Of a DNA stretch of 64,000 nt, positions 31,788 through 39,780 are shown one piece after another. Below the pieces are notes generated by a model. It searched no databases. It saw only the letters and a list, made by a program, of their open reading frames with translations, and was not told the origin of the DNA. This DNA comes from Demequina subtropica (GTDB taxonomy: Bacteria > Actinomycetota > Actinomycetes > Actinomycetales > Demequinaceae), in the NCBI RefSeq assembly GCF_000971235.1, contig NZ_BBMB01000011.1, forward strand, positions 66,547-130,546, in the 5' to 3' direction. How positions within the stretch are numbered: position 1 is the first letter of the stretch; every line of letters begins with the position of its first letter. The translations under genes were made by a program, and so were the position numbers.

Positions 31788-32030
31788 TGTGGACAATCAC
31801 AAGAAGGTGGTCTCATGGTCGTATTAGGCACCGTGGATTCTGTGGAGTTCGTGCGTCTGCGCTGGAAATCACAAGAATCTGGTTGTGAGCGGCCTGAGGG
31901 CGAATACCGCCGGAGCTGGGGATGACCCGGGGAAGGGCGTCGAGGCGGCCTCAGAATTCTTGTGATTCTTCACAGGTCGTCCCCTGTGGACTCAGCACGC
32001 CATCCACGGGTCTCCACAGAGTTTTCCACA
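31788..32030. promoter_or_regulatory. DnaA-box cluster
   Basis: TGTGGACAA (31788-31796) is a perfect reverse-strand TTGTCCACA box, and TTTTCCACA (32022-32030) is an 8/9 match to TTATCCACA. Weaker boxes: TGTGGAGTT (31841), TGTGGACTC (31985), CATCCACGG (32001), TCTCCACAG (32011). This is the best candidate for DnaA assembly. Confidence 0.7.
31795..31967. repeat. 11-mer AATCACAAGAA, three copies
   Basis: Exact copies at 31795-31805 and 31867-31877, and the exact reverse complement at 31957-31967. All lie in the A/T-rich part of oriC; the first overlaps the perfect DnaA box by two bases. It does not match the DnaA box. Confidence 0.75.
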
Positions 32031-32192
32031 TTTGTGAGGGAAACGGCCCTGTGCGGGCCCTCAAGGCGCCTCCAGGGCGCGTGGGACCGGCCTCACCCGG
32101 GATCATCGCCCCTCGTCTGCTCGGCCGGCGACGCAATCCGGGCGACGGTTCGCACCGTCCCCCACCTCTCCCGAGGCGGGCTCGTGCGGGAG

Positions 32193-32827
32193 AATCGTTC
32201 CTGACGAACGATTTCGGGCAGTTCAGAGCCCGTGGGCGTGTCGGGGCGCCGGAAGGCCTCGAATCGTTCGTCAGGACAGCTCAGGACGGCCGCAGTCGGG
32301 AGTCGCGTTCGCGGGGCCTGCCCGACGCGGATGCCGGCCGCTCCCGTCCTCGCGCGTCCTGACGAACGATTCGACCCCTCGGCGCGAGGAGGAGGCGCAT
32401 CGGTCGCGTGGAGCCCCGAATCGTTGTCCAGGACGGCTTCTGACGGAACGGCCGCGGGCAAGGGCTGCGGGAGGCGCCGCCCCAGCTGGATGCGCAGCCC
32501 GAGAATCCTGGCGCCCGCTGAAGGCCCGGGTGAGGACGCCGTTCAGCCACGAGGACGCGCGCCACGGGAGAACGGCGCCTGACGAACGATTCCGGCCTCT
32601 CCAGGGCAAGGGGGGCGTACGACGGCCGGGGAAGGGCATATTCGTGTCTCAGGCGCCGTCGAGACGGACGGACGACGAGCCGGGCCGTGGGCACGGCCGG
32701 CACCGCTGGAGCCTCCGCGGGCGGCCGCGCCCACGGGAGCGGCTCCTGACGAAGGAATCGGGGGTGTTCTGCGCTGAGAGCGTGCCCGGGCGCGCCGAGG
32801 CCCCCGAATCGTTCGTCAGGAACGATC
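32193..32827. repeat. Iteron array in oriC (AATCGTTCGTCAGGA family)
   Basis: About eight copies in 635 bp. Complete palindromes AATCGTTC-N5-GAACGATT/C stand at both ends (32193-32213 and 32807-32827). Strong half-copies GAATCGTTCGTCAGGA or its complement are at 32261-32276, 32357-32372 and 32578-32592. Degenerate copies are at 32418-32433, about 32438-32450 and 32744-32760. Orientation varies. The arms read GTTC...GAAC, the reverse of a LexA box. The array lies directly behind the dnaA stop codon. Confidence 0.8.
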
Positions 32828-32846
32828 GAGGGCGGGGCAGGGGTGG

Positions 32847-34253
32847 CTACGCGCGCGACTGCTTGATGCGCGCGTGGATCTCGTTCACCTGGTTGTACAT
32901 CTGCCGGCGCTGCGCGATCTGGTCCTCGACCTTCTTGACCGCGTACATGACCGTCGTGTGGTCCTTGCCGCCGAAGTGCTCGCCGATCTTCGGAAGGGAG
33001 AGGTCGGTGAGCTGACGGCAGAGGTACATGGCGATCTGGCGCGCCGTCACGAACACACGCGACCGGCTGGTGCCCGTGAGCTCCTCGAGCGAGATGCCGA
33101 AGTACTCGGCGGTCTTGCCGATGATCGCTGCGGCCGTGATCTCCGAGTCGTCGTCGGAGATGAGGTCCTTGAGGACCACCTGGGCGAGAGACAGGTCCAC
33201 CGGCTGGCGGTTGAGCGCCGCGAAGGCCGTGACACGGATGAGCGCGCCCTCGAGCTCGCGGATGTTGCTCGTGATGTTCGACGCGATGTACTCCAGCACG
33301 TCCGACGGCGCCTGGACCGCATCGGCCGCGGCCTTCTTGCGAAGGATCGCGACGCGGGTCTCGAGGTCCGGCGGCTGGACGTCTGTCATGAGGCCCCACT
33401 CGAAGCGGGTCCGCATGCGCTCCTCGATGCCGTCGAGGTAGCGAGGGCTCACATCCGAGGTGATGACCACATGCTTGCCCGCGTTGTGCAGCGCGTTGAA
33501 GGTGTGGAAGAACTCCTCGAGCGTCTGCTCCTTGCCCTGAAGGAACTGGATGTCGTCGATGAGGAGGACGTCCACCTCACGGTAGGTGCGCTTGAAGCTC
33601 AGGGAACGATCGTCACGGATCGAGTTGATGAAGTCGTTGGTGAACTCCTCCGAGTTCACGTACCGCACCCGCGTCTGGGGCTTGAGATGGCGCGTGTAGT
33701 GCCCGATCGCGTGGAGAAGGTGCGTCTTGCCCAGGCCCGAGCCGCCGTAGATGAACAGCGGGTTGTACGTCTTGCCAGGGGATTCGGCGACCGCGAGGGC
33801 GGCGGCGTGGGCGAATCGGTTGGAGGGGCCGATGACGAAGGTGTCGAAGGTGTACCGGGGGTTGAGATGCGGGTCCTCGACCACGAGCGGCGCCGGCGGC
33901 TCGGGCCGGCGGACCGGAGGCCGGGGCGCCTCGTCGCCGGTGGCGTCGCCGACGGCGGGCTCGGGCGGCGTGACCGACGAGTCGACCGTGACCGCGATGC
34001 GGACGTCGCGGCCGAGCACCTCGCTCAACGCCTCCGTGACCGGGCCGCGCAGCGTGGTCTCCACGTAGTTCTTGGTGAAGTCCTCGGCGACGGCGAGGAA
34101 CACGTTGTCCTCGACCACTGCCAGGGGCTTCACGAGTCGAAGGAATGATCGCGCCTGGCCGCCGAGCGAACCGTCCTCCGAGAGGAAGTCGAGTGCTCCG
34201 CGCCAGATGGCGTCGATTGATTCAGGGGCAGGCTCTGCCGCCACTGGCGTCAC
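32847..34253 (-). CDS. dnaA: Chromosomal replication initiator DnaA
   Basis: 468 aa from GTG 34253; a TTG at 34259 would add two residues, and neither has a clear ribosome site. Domain I about 1-80 (IWRGALDFLSED), a short Pro/Glu-rich domain II, then the AAA+ domain from about 130: Walker A GGSGLGKTHLLHA, Walker B LLIDDIQFLQGKE, sensor motifs and box VII region. Domain IV has the DnaA signature FGGKDHTTVMYA for DnaA-box binding. Transcribed towards oriC as usual. The linker domain is shorter than in many actinobacteria. Confidence 0.97.
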   Translation of the reverse strand: MTPVAAEPAPESIDAIWRGALDFLSEDGSLGGQARSFLRLVKPLAVVEDNVFLAVAEDFTKNYVETTLRGPVTEALSEVLGRDVRIAVTVDSSVTPPEPAVGDATGDEAPRPPVRRPEPPAPLVVEDPHLNPRYTFDTFVIGPSNRFAHAAALAVAESPGKTYNPLFIYGGSGLGKTHLLHAIGHYTRHLKPQTRVRYVNSEEFTNDFINSIRDDRSLSFKRTYREVDVLLIDDIQFLQGKEQTLEEFFHTFNALHNAGKHVVITSDVSPRYLDGIEERMRTRFEWGLMTDVQPPDLETRVAILRKKAAADAVQAPSDVLEYIASNITSNIRELEGALIRVTAFAALNRQPVDLSLAQVVLKDLISDDDSEITAAAIIGKTAEYFGISLEELTGTSRSRVFVTARQIAMYLCRQLTDLSLPKIGEHFGGKDHTTVMYAVKKVEDQIAQRRQMYNQVNEIHARIKQSRA

Positions 34254-34475
34254 CCCCAAGGTGTTTCCACAGGTTTGCTCACAGTCGGTGCATGGCCCGT
34301 CACCTGCGCGTTACCGCGTGTTAGCGTGTCGCTCACATGGTGCGTGGCCGTGATGGTGGAGCCTATCCTGTTCGGGTGGCGGGTCCCAAGGGCGCGCCGC
34401 GATTTGACCCTAGCCGTGGATCACGCGTAACGTAAGTGCGCTGATTTGACCATGCCCTGAAACTTGGAGTTACCC
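34254..34475. promoter_or_regulatory. dnaA-rpmH divergent promoter region
   Basis: 222 bases between two divergent genes. GTTTCCACA (34263-34271) is a 7/9 DnaA-box match just upstream of dnaA, suggesting autoregulation. The rpmH promoter lies at 34404-34433. No other structure was seen. Confidence 0.55.
34404..34433 (+). promoter_or_regulatory. rpmH promoter
   Basis: TTGACC (34404-34409) and TAACGT (34428-34433) with an 18 bp spacer, about 43 bases before the rpmH start. Confidence 0.6.
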
Positions 34476-34613
34476 GTGAGCAAGCGGACTTTCCAGCCGA
34501 ACAACCGCAAGCGCGCTAAGACGCACGGCTTCCGTCTGCGCATGCGCACCCGTGCCGGTCGCGCGATCCTGGCGACGCGTCGCCGCAAGGGCCGCGGCAA
34601 GCTCTCGGCCTAA
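34476..34613 (+). CDS. rpmH: 50S ribosomal protein L34
   Basis: 45 aa, GTG start with TTGGAG upstream. Sequence is the highly basic L34 pattern ([29 protein letters not shown]). First gene of the rpmH-rnpA-yidD-yidC-jag-rsmG run; two bases separate its stop from the rnpA start. Confidence 0.97.
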   Translation: MSKRTFQPNNRKRAKTHGFRLRMRTRAGRAILATRRRKGRGKLSA

Positions 34614-34615
34614 GG

Positions 34616-34960
34616 TTGCTGCCGGCCGACGCGCGACTGCGATCGTCCGCGGAGTTCCGCTCCGCGATGCGATCGGGGATCCGCAGCGGCCGGCGCACCG
34701 TCGTGGTGCACGTGGCGCTGACCGGCGATGCTCGACGCATGGCCGGTTTCGCTGTTTCTAAGGCCGTAGGAGGTGCGGTGACCCGCAATCGCGTCAAGCG
34801 ACGCCTTCGCGCGGTCATGCAGTCGCGTCTCTCGACGCTTCCCGAAGGCACCTCGGTGGTCCTTCGCGCGTTGCCGCCTGCCGCCGAGGCGTCCTTCGCG
34901 ACCCTCGAGACGGACGTTGACGGCGCCTTGCGACACGCGATGTCAAAGGCAGGACGATGA
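34616..34960 (+). CDS. rnpA: Ribonuclease P protein component
   Basis: 114 aa from TTG 34616. Basic protein with the RNPA signature (GGAVTRNRVKRRLRAVM) and an N-terminal LRSSAEFRSAMRSG. It helps RNase P RNA bind precursor tRNA and cleave the 5' leader. Coupled to yidD by an ATGA overlap. No RNase P RNA gene is in the window. Confidence 0.93.
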   Translation: MLPADARLRSSAEFRSAMRSGIRSGRRTVVVHVALTGDARRMAGFAVSKAVGGAVTRNRVKRRLRAVMQSRLSTLPEGTSVVLRALPPAAEASFATLETDVDGALRHAMSKAGR

Positions 34961-35253
34961 GCATCGCGGGCAAAGCGCTGACCGGGGCGATCCGTGGCTA
35001 CCAGCTCGCGATCTCTCCGTTGACCGGCCCGCGCTGCAAGTACCACCCGACGTGCTCGCACTTCGCGATCGAGGCGATCCAGGTCCACGGTGCCGTCGTC
35101 GGCACCGGACTCGCCGGATGGCGCCTGCTGCGATGCAACCCCTGGAGCCACGGCGGCGTCGACGACGTGCCGGCCAAGGGCGAACGACTCTTCCGGATGA
35201 CGCGCAATAATGCCGCGATGCTGCCGGACCCGACCCCTGCACGCCCGATCTAA
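34957..35253 (+). CDS. yidD: Membrane protein insertion efficiency factor YidD
   Basis: 98 aa. YidD core RGYQLAISPLTGPRCKYHPTCS with the conserved Cys pair, then GLAGWRLLRCNPWSHGGVDDV, and an amphipathic helix for membrane contact. Assists YidC-dependent insertion. Lies between rnpA (4-base overlap) and yidC (8-base gap). Confidence 0.95.
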   Translation: MSIAGKALTGAIRGYQLAISPLTGPRCKYHPTCSHFAIEAIQVHGAVVGTGLAGWRLLRCNPWSHGGVDDVPAKGERLFRMTRNNAAMLPDPTPARPI

Positions 35254-35261
35254 GGACAACA

Positions 35262-36290
35262 GTGGACACTCTGCTCTTCCCGCTCGAGTGGGTCGTCGCC
35301 AATGTGATGGTGATCTGGCACTGGATCTGGTCGGCCATCGGCCTCGATCCCGCCGCCGGCATCACCTGGGCGCTCTCGATCGTCGGCCTGGTCATCACCA
35401 TCCGCGCCGCCCTCATCCCGCTCTTCGTCAAGCAGATCAACGCGTCCCGCGCGATGCAGGTGATCGCGCCCGATCTCAAGAAGATCCAGGACAAGTACAA
35501 GGGCAAGAAGGACCAGGCGTCCCGTGAGGCCATGAGCCGCGAGACCATGGAGCTGTACTCCAAGCACAAGACGAACCCGTTCGCCTCGTGCCTCCCGATG
35601 CTGATCCAGGCACCGATCTTCTTCGCGCTGTTCCGCGTGCTCAACGGGCTCGAGGGCAACGCCACGCCCGGTGCACCCACGGAGGGCATCGGCATGCTTT
35701 CCGACACCCTCATGGAGCAGGCGCAGAGCGCCACGCTGTTCGGCGCCCAGCTGTCGGAGACGTTCCTTCGAGGCGCGAGCGTCGAGGGCAAGATCCTCTC
35801 TGCCGTCCTCATCGTCGCGATGGTCGCGACCACCTTCCTGACGCAGCACCAGCTCACGCGACGGAACCTGCCGGCGTCGGCCCTCGAGGGCCCGATGGCT
35901 CAGCAGCAGAAGATCCTCATGTACGTGCTGCCGTTCATCTTCGTGATCTCGGGACCGAACTTCCCGGTCGGTGTCCTCATCTACTGGACCACCACCAACG
36001 TGTGGACCTTCGGGCAGCAGTGGTACGTCATCCGGAACAACCCGACGCCGGGGTCGGACGCGTACCGCGCCTACCAGGAGCGCATGGCGGCGAAGGCCGC
36101 GAAGAAGGCCGCGCACGGCGGTGCCGAGGCAGGCACCGAGGTGATCGAGGCCGAGGCTGCCGAGGAGACCGGCCCCAAGCGGTCCGGCCAGCGTCAGCAG
36201 CCCAAGCGCAAGAACCGTGGCGGAGCCAAGCCTCAGCAGCTCCCCGCCGCCGACGACCTCCCCGCCACCGATGACAAGGACCCGTCATGA
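35262..36290 (+). CDS. yidC: Membrane protein insertase YidC
   Basis: 342 aa, GTG start with TAAGGA upstream. Short Gram-positive-type YidC/Oxa1: five spans, with ITWALSIVGLVITIRAALIP, the cytosolic coiled hairpin (KKIQDKYKGKKDQASREAM) and NPFASCLPMLIQAPIFFALF. The C-terminal ~60 residues are basic and bind ribosomes or target to the membrane. Inserts proteins alone or with SecYEG. Confidence 0.96.
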   Translation: MDTLLFPLEWVVANVMVIWHWIWSAIGLDPAAGITWALSIVGLVITIRAALIPLFVKQINASRAMQVIAPDLKKIQDKYKGKKDQASREAMSRETMELYSKHKTNPFASCLPMLIQAPIFFALFRVLNGLEGNATPGAPTEGIGMLSDTLMEQAQSATLFGAQLSETFLRGASVEGKILSAVLIVAMVATTFLTQHQLTRRNLPASALEGPMAQQQKILMYVLPFIFVISGPNFPVGVLIYWTTTNVWTFGQQWYVIRNNPTPGSDAYRAYQERMAAKAAKKAAHGGAEAGTEVIEAEAAEETGPKRSGQRQQPKRKNRGGAKPQQLPAADDLPATDDKDPS

Positions 36291-36766
36291 CCGACAACAT
36301 CAAGAAGCTCGACGCCGAGGGCGACGTCGCAGCGGACTTCCTCGAGGAGCTGCTCGACATCCTCGACATGGACGGTGACATCGACATTTCCGTCGAGGCC
36401 GGTCGCGCCAAGGTCGCGATCGTCGCGGACGGCCCGAGCCAGGACCTCAAGCGCCTGGTCGGCCCTGAGGGCGAGGTGCTCGAGGCGCTCCAGGACCTCA
36501 CGCGCCTCGCGGTCCAGTCCGAAACGGGTGAGGTGAGCCGTCTCATGCTCGACATCGCCGACTTCCGTGCCGGCCGTCGCGAGCGTCTTGCCGAGCAGGC
36601 ACGCGAGGCTGTCGCTCAGGTACGCGAGTCCGGGGCACGGGTCGCCCTGCCCGCGATGAACGCGTTCGAGCGCAAGGTGGTGCACGACGTGGTGCTCGAG
36701 GCGGGCCTGTCCTCCGAGTCGGAGGGGGAGGACCCCCAGCGTTACGTCGTCGTGCTTCCCGCCTGA
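36287..36766 (+). CDS. jag: Jag/KhpB-type RNA-binding protein
   Basis: 159 aa, overlapping yidC by 4 bases. A KH-like middle (LKRLVGPEGEVLEALQDLTRLAVQ) and a C-terminal R3H domain (ALPAMNAFERKVVHDVV, then GLSSESEGEDPQRYVVV). The N-terminal Jag domain of firmicutes is absent, as usual in actinobacteria. Relatives bind small RNAs and affect cell-wall growth and division. Confidence 0.93.
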   Translation: MTDNIKKLDAEGDVAADFLEELLDILDMDGDIDISVEAGRAKVAIVADGPSQDLKRLVGPEGEVLEALQDLTRLAVQSETGEVSRLMLDIADFRAGRRERLAEQAREAVAQVRESGARVALPAMNAFERKVVHDVVLEAGLSSESEGEDPQRYVVVLPA

Positions 36767-36782
36767 CGTTTCACGTGAAACA
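36767..36782. promoter_or_regulatory. parS site 1
   Basis: CGTTTCACGTGAAACA, 15 of 16 bases matching the parS consensus, just after the jag stop and before rsmG. Bound by ParB. Confidence 0.9.
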
Positions 36783-36785
36783 GCG

Positions 36786-37427
36786 ATGACGGAGCAGAGC
36801 CTGCGGGATGACCCGCTGCACGGTAGCGACGCGGTGCGCGAGTACTTCGGCGACGTCTACCCGCGCGTCCTCGCCTTCGCGGAGATGCTCGCGGAACAGG
36901 GTGTCGAGCGAGGCCTCATCGGCCCTCGCGAGGTGACCCGCCTGTGGGAGCGGCACATCCTCAACTCCGCGGCCCTCATGCCGTTCATCGGCGAGGGAAG
37001 GGTGGCGGACGTCGGCTCCGGCGCCGGGCTTCCTGGGCTGGTGCTGGCGGCGATGGATCCGGATCGCGACTACGTCCTTGTCGAGCCGATGGAGCGCCGG
37101 ACGCAGTGGCTGCTCGAGGCCGCGCGGGAGTGCGGGATCAGCAACGTGTCCGTGGTGCGAGGCCGTGCCGAGGAGGTCACCGAGTCCGTTGAGGTCGAGG
37201 TCGTGACTGCCCGCGCCGTCGCGGCGATCGACAAGCTCGTGAAGTGGTGCAGCCCGCTGCTCACCCCGGATGGGCGCATGGTCCTGCTCAAGGGTCGCAG
37301 TGCGTCGGACGAGCTCGAGCGAGCCAAGTACACCCTGCGGAAGCAGCGCTTCGTGGGCGAGGTCCATCGCGCCGGGACCGTGCCCGGCGTCGAGGCGACC
37401 ACCGTGGTGGTGCTGACCCGCGCATGA
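36786..37427 (+). CDS. rsmG: 16S rRNA (guanine-527-N7)-methyltransferase RsmG
   Basis: 213 aa. SAM-binding Rossmann motif VADVGSGAGLPGLVLA, with LWERHILNSAALMPF before it and the KGRSASDEL end region. Methylates G527 of 16S rRNA; loss gives low-level streptomycin resistance in other bacteria. Sits before parAB as in most actinobacteria; parS site 1 abuts its start. Confidence 0.96.
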   Translation: MTEQSLRDDPLHGSDAVREYFGDVYPRVLAFAEMLAEQGVERGLIGPREVTRLWERHILNSAALMPFIGEGRVADVGSGAGLPGLVLAAMDPDRDYVLVEPMERRTQWLLEAARECGISNVSVVRGRAEEVTESVEVEVVTARAVAAIDKLVKWCSPLLTPDGRMVLLKGRSASDELERAKYTLRKQRFVGEVHRAGTVPGVEATTVVVLTRA

Positions 37428-37506
37428 TCTCCACAGGACGTCTCCACAGCGATATGCACAGCGATTCGTACGGGAATCGGCCCGTCCTGGGGCGTTTCTC
37501 CACAGG
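37428..37506. promoter_or_regulatory. Second DnaA-box-like cluster upstream of parA
   Basis: Four CCACAG/GCACAG sequences in 79 bases: TCTCCACAG (37428), TCTCCACAG (37441), TATGCACAG (37453) and TTCTCCACA (37496), all in the same orientation. They match the DnaA-box core but not its first bases. Possible DnaA-titrating or regulatory site. Confidence 0.45.
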
Positions 37507-37559
37507 TTCACGGCGGCGCTGTCAGACGTCGCAGGCAGGCTTGTGACGGCAACGAGGGC

Positions 37560-37590
37560 TTGCGAGCGGCACCTGCCGCTGGGGTAGAGT
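37560..37590 (+). promoter_or_regulatory. Candidate parAB promoter
   Basis: TTGCGA (37560-37565) and TAGAGT (37585-37590) are 19 bp apart, about 125 bases before parA; a parS site lies in the leader. Confidence 0.4.
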
Positions 37591-37652
37591 CGGAGACTCT
37601 GGCGCCATCGCGACGCGTCGGGACAGGGTCCCTCACACGAGGGACCGCGCCT

Positions 37653-37668
37653 TGTTTCACGTGAAACG
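37653..37668. promoter_or_regulatory. parS site 2
   Basis: TGTTTCACGTGAAACG, 15 of 16 bases matching consensus, in the leader of parA, so ParB binding could also affect parAB expression. Confidence 0.92.
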
Positions 37669-37715
37669 ATGACGACGGGGTCCGGCGTGAAGATCGGCTT
37701 GAGGAAGGGAACTGG

Positions 37716-38708
37716 GTGTCCAGCGACAAGACACATGACTCGATCGTGTCGGACGACTCTCGGCGTGGCGCCACCACCGCTGTTTCACGTGAAACACGTG
37801 ACCCGTTCGATCGCCTCGCTGAGGACGCCGGCAGCCCGCTGGCCGCGGAGATGATGGCCATGGAGCGCCAGCGTCGCGCACTCGAGTCGGCGGACTTCCC
37901 CAAGCCGCCGAGCACGCGGGTCATCGCAGTGTCCAATCAGAAGGGCGGGGTCGGCAAGACCACCACCTCGGTCAACGTCGCAGCGGCCCTCGCCAAGCGT
38001 GGCGCCAACGTGCTCGTGATCGATGCGGATCCGCAGGGCAACGCCTCGACGGCGCTGGGCGTGGATCACCGATCCGGCACGCCGTCGATCTACGACGTCC
38101 TTCTGGACGAGACCCCGATGGCCAAGGTCGCCCAGCGGTGCCCGGACATCGACACCTTGTGGTGCGTGCCCGCGACGATCGACCTTGCCGGCGCGGACAT
38201 CGAGCTCGTGTCCGTGGTGCGTCGAGAGTTCCGGCTCCACGACGCTCTCCGGGATCTGCTTGAAGGTCCGGGGAAGGACCTCGACTACGTCTTCATCGAC
38301 TGTCCGCCGAGCCTGGGCCTGCTCACGCTCAACGCGATGGTCGTGGCCACCGAGGTCCTGATCCCGATCCAGTGCGAGTATTACGCGCTCGAGGGGCTCA
38401 CCCAGCTCATGAAGACCGTCGAGATGGTGCGCAAGCACCTCAATCAGGGCATCCACGTCTCGACGATCGTGCTGACGATGTACGACGGCCGCACCAACCT
38501 CGCGCGCGAGGTGGCGCACGAGGTGCGCTCGCACTTCCCGTCGCAGACGCTCGAGCAGACGGTGCCGCGGTCGGTCCGGGTCTCCGAGGCCCCGGGCTTC
38601 GCGCAGACGGTCATCACGCACGACCCCCATTCCTCAGGCGCGGTCGCCTACACGGCCATCGCTCGTGACATCGCGGTGCGAGGCGCCGCAGGATCGGAGA
38701 ACAGGTGA
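37716..38708 (+). CDS. parA: Chromosome-partitioning ATPase ParA
   Basis: 330 aa from GTG 37716 with GAGGAAGGGA upstream. A ~65-residue N-terminal extension typical of actinobacterial ParA (Soj) precedes the deviant Walker [15 protein letters not shown]; Walker A' is [10 protein letters not shown] and Walker B region [13 protein letters not shown]. It drives origin segregation by binding DNA in the ATP form. A perfect parS site lies inside the 5' end of the gene. Overlaps parB by 4 bases. Confidence 0.96.
   Translation: MSSDKTHDSIVSDDSRRGATTAVSRETRDPFDRLAEDAGSPLAAEMMAMERQRRALESADFPKPPSTRVIAVSNQKGGVGKTTTSVNVAAALAKRGANVLVIDADPQGNASTALGVDHRSGTPSIYDVLLDETPMAKVAQRCPDIDTLWCVPATIDLAGADIELVSVVRREFRLHDALRDLLEGPGKDLDYVFIDCPPSLGLLTLNAMVVATEVLIPIQCEYYALEGLTQLMKTVEMVRKHLNQGIHVSTIVLTMYDGRTNLAREVAHEVRSHFPSQTLEQTVPRSVRVSEAPGFAQTVITHDPHSSGAVAYTAIARDIAVRGAAGSENR
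37781..37796. promoter_or_regulatory. parS site 3 (perfect)
   Basis: TGTTTCACGTGAAACA, a perfect 16/16 parS inside the parA coding region (codons about 22-27, reading CAVSRET-like ...AVSRET). The three sites span about 1 kb, enough to nucleate a ParB complex. Confidence 0.96.
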
Positions 38709-39709
38709 GCAAGGCGAAGCGTGGGCTTGGCAGGGGGCTCGGTGCGCTGATCCCTACCGAGCCCGAGGCGGAGAGCACGGCGGTCGAGACCCGGGAGCGC
38801 CCGCGGGACGTGTTCTTCTCGGATACCTCCACCGCGACGATCCCCACGATCACGCAGGTCTCGGAGGACGGCGAGCTCGTCCCGGTGCCTGGCGCATCCT
38901 TCGCGCACATCGACCCGAACGCCGTGGTGCCGAATCCCCGTCAGCCCCGGTCGGTGTTCGACGAGGACGCGCTCGCCGAGCTGGTCGCCTCCATCAAGGA
39001 GATCGGCGTCCTGCAGCCCATCGTGGTGCGGCCCAACCCCGCGGGGGAGGGCTACGAGCTCATCATGGGCGAGCGGCGTCTTCGCGCGACCAAGGAAGCC
39101 GGACTTGCCGAGATCCCCGCGATCATCCGGTCGACCGATGACACCGACATGCTGCGCGACGCGCTCGTGGAGAACCTGCACCGCAGCCAGCTCAACCCGC
39201 TCGAGGAGGCGGCGGCGTATCAGCAGCTGCTCGAGGACTTCGGCATCACGCATGAGGAGCTCGCGACGCGCATCGCACGCTCACGTCCGCAGATCTCGAA
39301 CACCCTGCGTCTGCTGAAGCTGCCGGCGACGGTGCAGCGACGCGTCGCCGCCGGCGTGCTGAGCGCGGGGCATGCGCGTGCGCTGCTCGGCTTGGACTCG
39401 CACGAGGCGATGGAGCACCTCGCGAACCGCATCGTCGCGGAAGGGCTGTCGGTCCGTGCCACCGAGGAGGCCGTCGCCCTCGGAGTGGACACGCCCAAGC
39501 AGCGCCGCGGCACCACGCGCGCCGGCGGACGCACGGAGGCCCTCGACGAGCTCGGGGGACGGCTCGGCGACCGCTTCGACACGCGCGTGAAGATCAAGCT
39601 CGGTCGCTCCAAGGGCTCGATCACCATCGATTTCGCGACCGTCGACGACCTCAACCGGATCGTCGCGCTCATCGATCCCCAGGAACCGGGTGTGCTCGCG
39701 CAGCAGTAG
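38705..39709 (+). CDS. parB: Chromosome-partitioning protein ParB
   Basis: 334 aa from GTG 38705 (overlap GTGA with the parA stop). N-terminal [13 protein letters not shown] contacts ParA; the CTPase/ParB box has [13 protein letters not shown] and [12 protein letters not shown]; a helix-turn-helix follows ([20 protein letters not shown]) for parS recognition. C-terminal dimerisation domain ends the protein. Terminator 15 bases after the stop. Confidence 0.97.
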   Translation: MSKAKRGLGRGLGALIPTEPEAESTAVETRERPRDVFFSDTSTATIPTITQVSEDGELVPVPGASFAHIDPNAVVPNPRQPRSVFDEDALAELVASIKEIGVLQPIVVRPNPAGEGYELIMGERRLRATKEAGLAEIPAIIRSTDDTDMLRDALVENLHRSQLNPLEEAAAYQQLLEDFGITHEELATRIARSRPQISNTLRLLKLPATVQRRVAAGVLSAGHARALLGLDSHEAMEHLANRIVAEGLSVRATEEAVALGVDTPKQRRGTTRAGGRTEALDELGGRLGDRFDTRVKIKLGRSKGSITIDFATVDDLNRIVALIDPQEPGVLAQQ

Positions 39710-39723
39710 CACCGCTCGCCGAC

Positions 39724-39768
39724 ACGTACGAAGGCCCCGGTCCATGGCGGACCGGGGCCTTCGTACGT
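39724..39768. terminator. Strong bidirectional terminator
   Basis: A perfect 20 bp stem (39724-39743 with 39749-39768) and 5-base loop between convergent parB and the ddl-like gene. Confidence 0.9.
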
Positions 39769-39780
39769 CAGGAGTGGCCG

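Larger units (their letters stand above)
31681..32846. other. oriC: Replication origin region (oriC) between dnaA and dnaN
   Basis: 1,166 bases without a plausible gene, in the place actinobacteria keep oriC. The dnaN-proximal third (about 31780-32035) is relatively A/T-rich and carries DnaA-box-like sequences and an 11-mer repeat. The rest is very GC-rich and holds the iteron array described separately. The open frames crossing it have no codon bias and no ribosome sites. Confidence 0.85.

Noticed and set aside
32193-32827. Iterons as LexA (SOS) boxes
   Set aside because: Actinobacterial LexA boxes read GAAC-N4-GTTC; here the arms are GTTC-N5-GAAC, the reverse order.
32093-32830. Several open frames across the oriC region
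   Set aside because: No ribosome sites, Arg/Pro/Gly-rich shadow composition, and they cross the iteron array.
34257-34259. TTG start for dnaA
   Set aside because: Possible, but GTG two codons later is a stronger start codon; neither has a ribosome site, so the call stays open by two residues.
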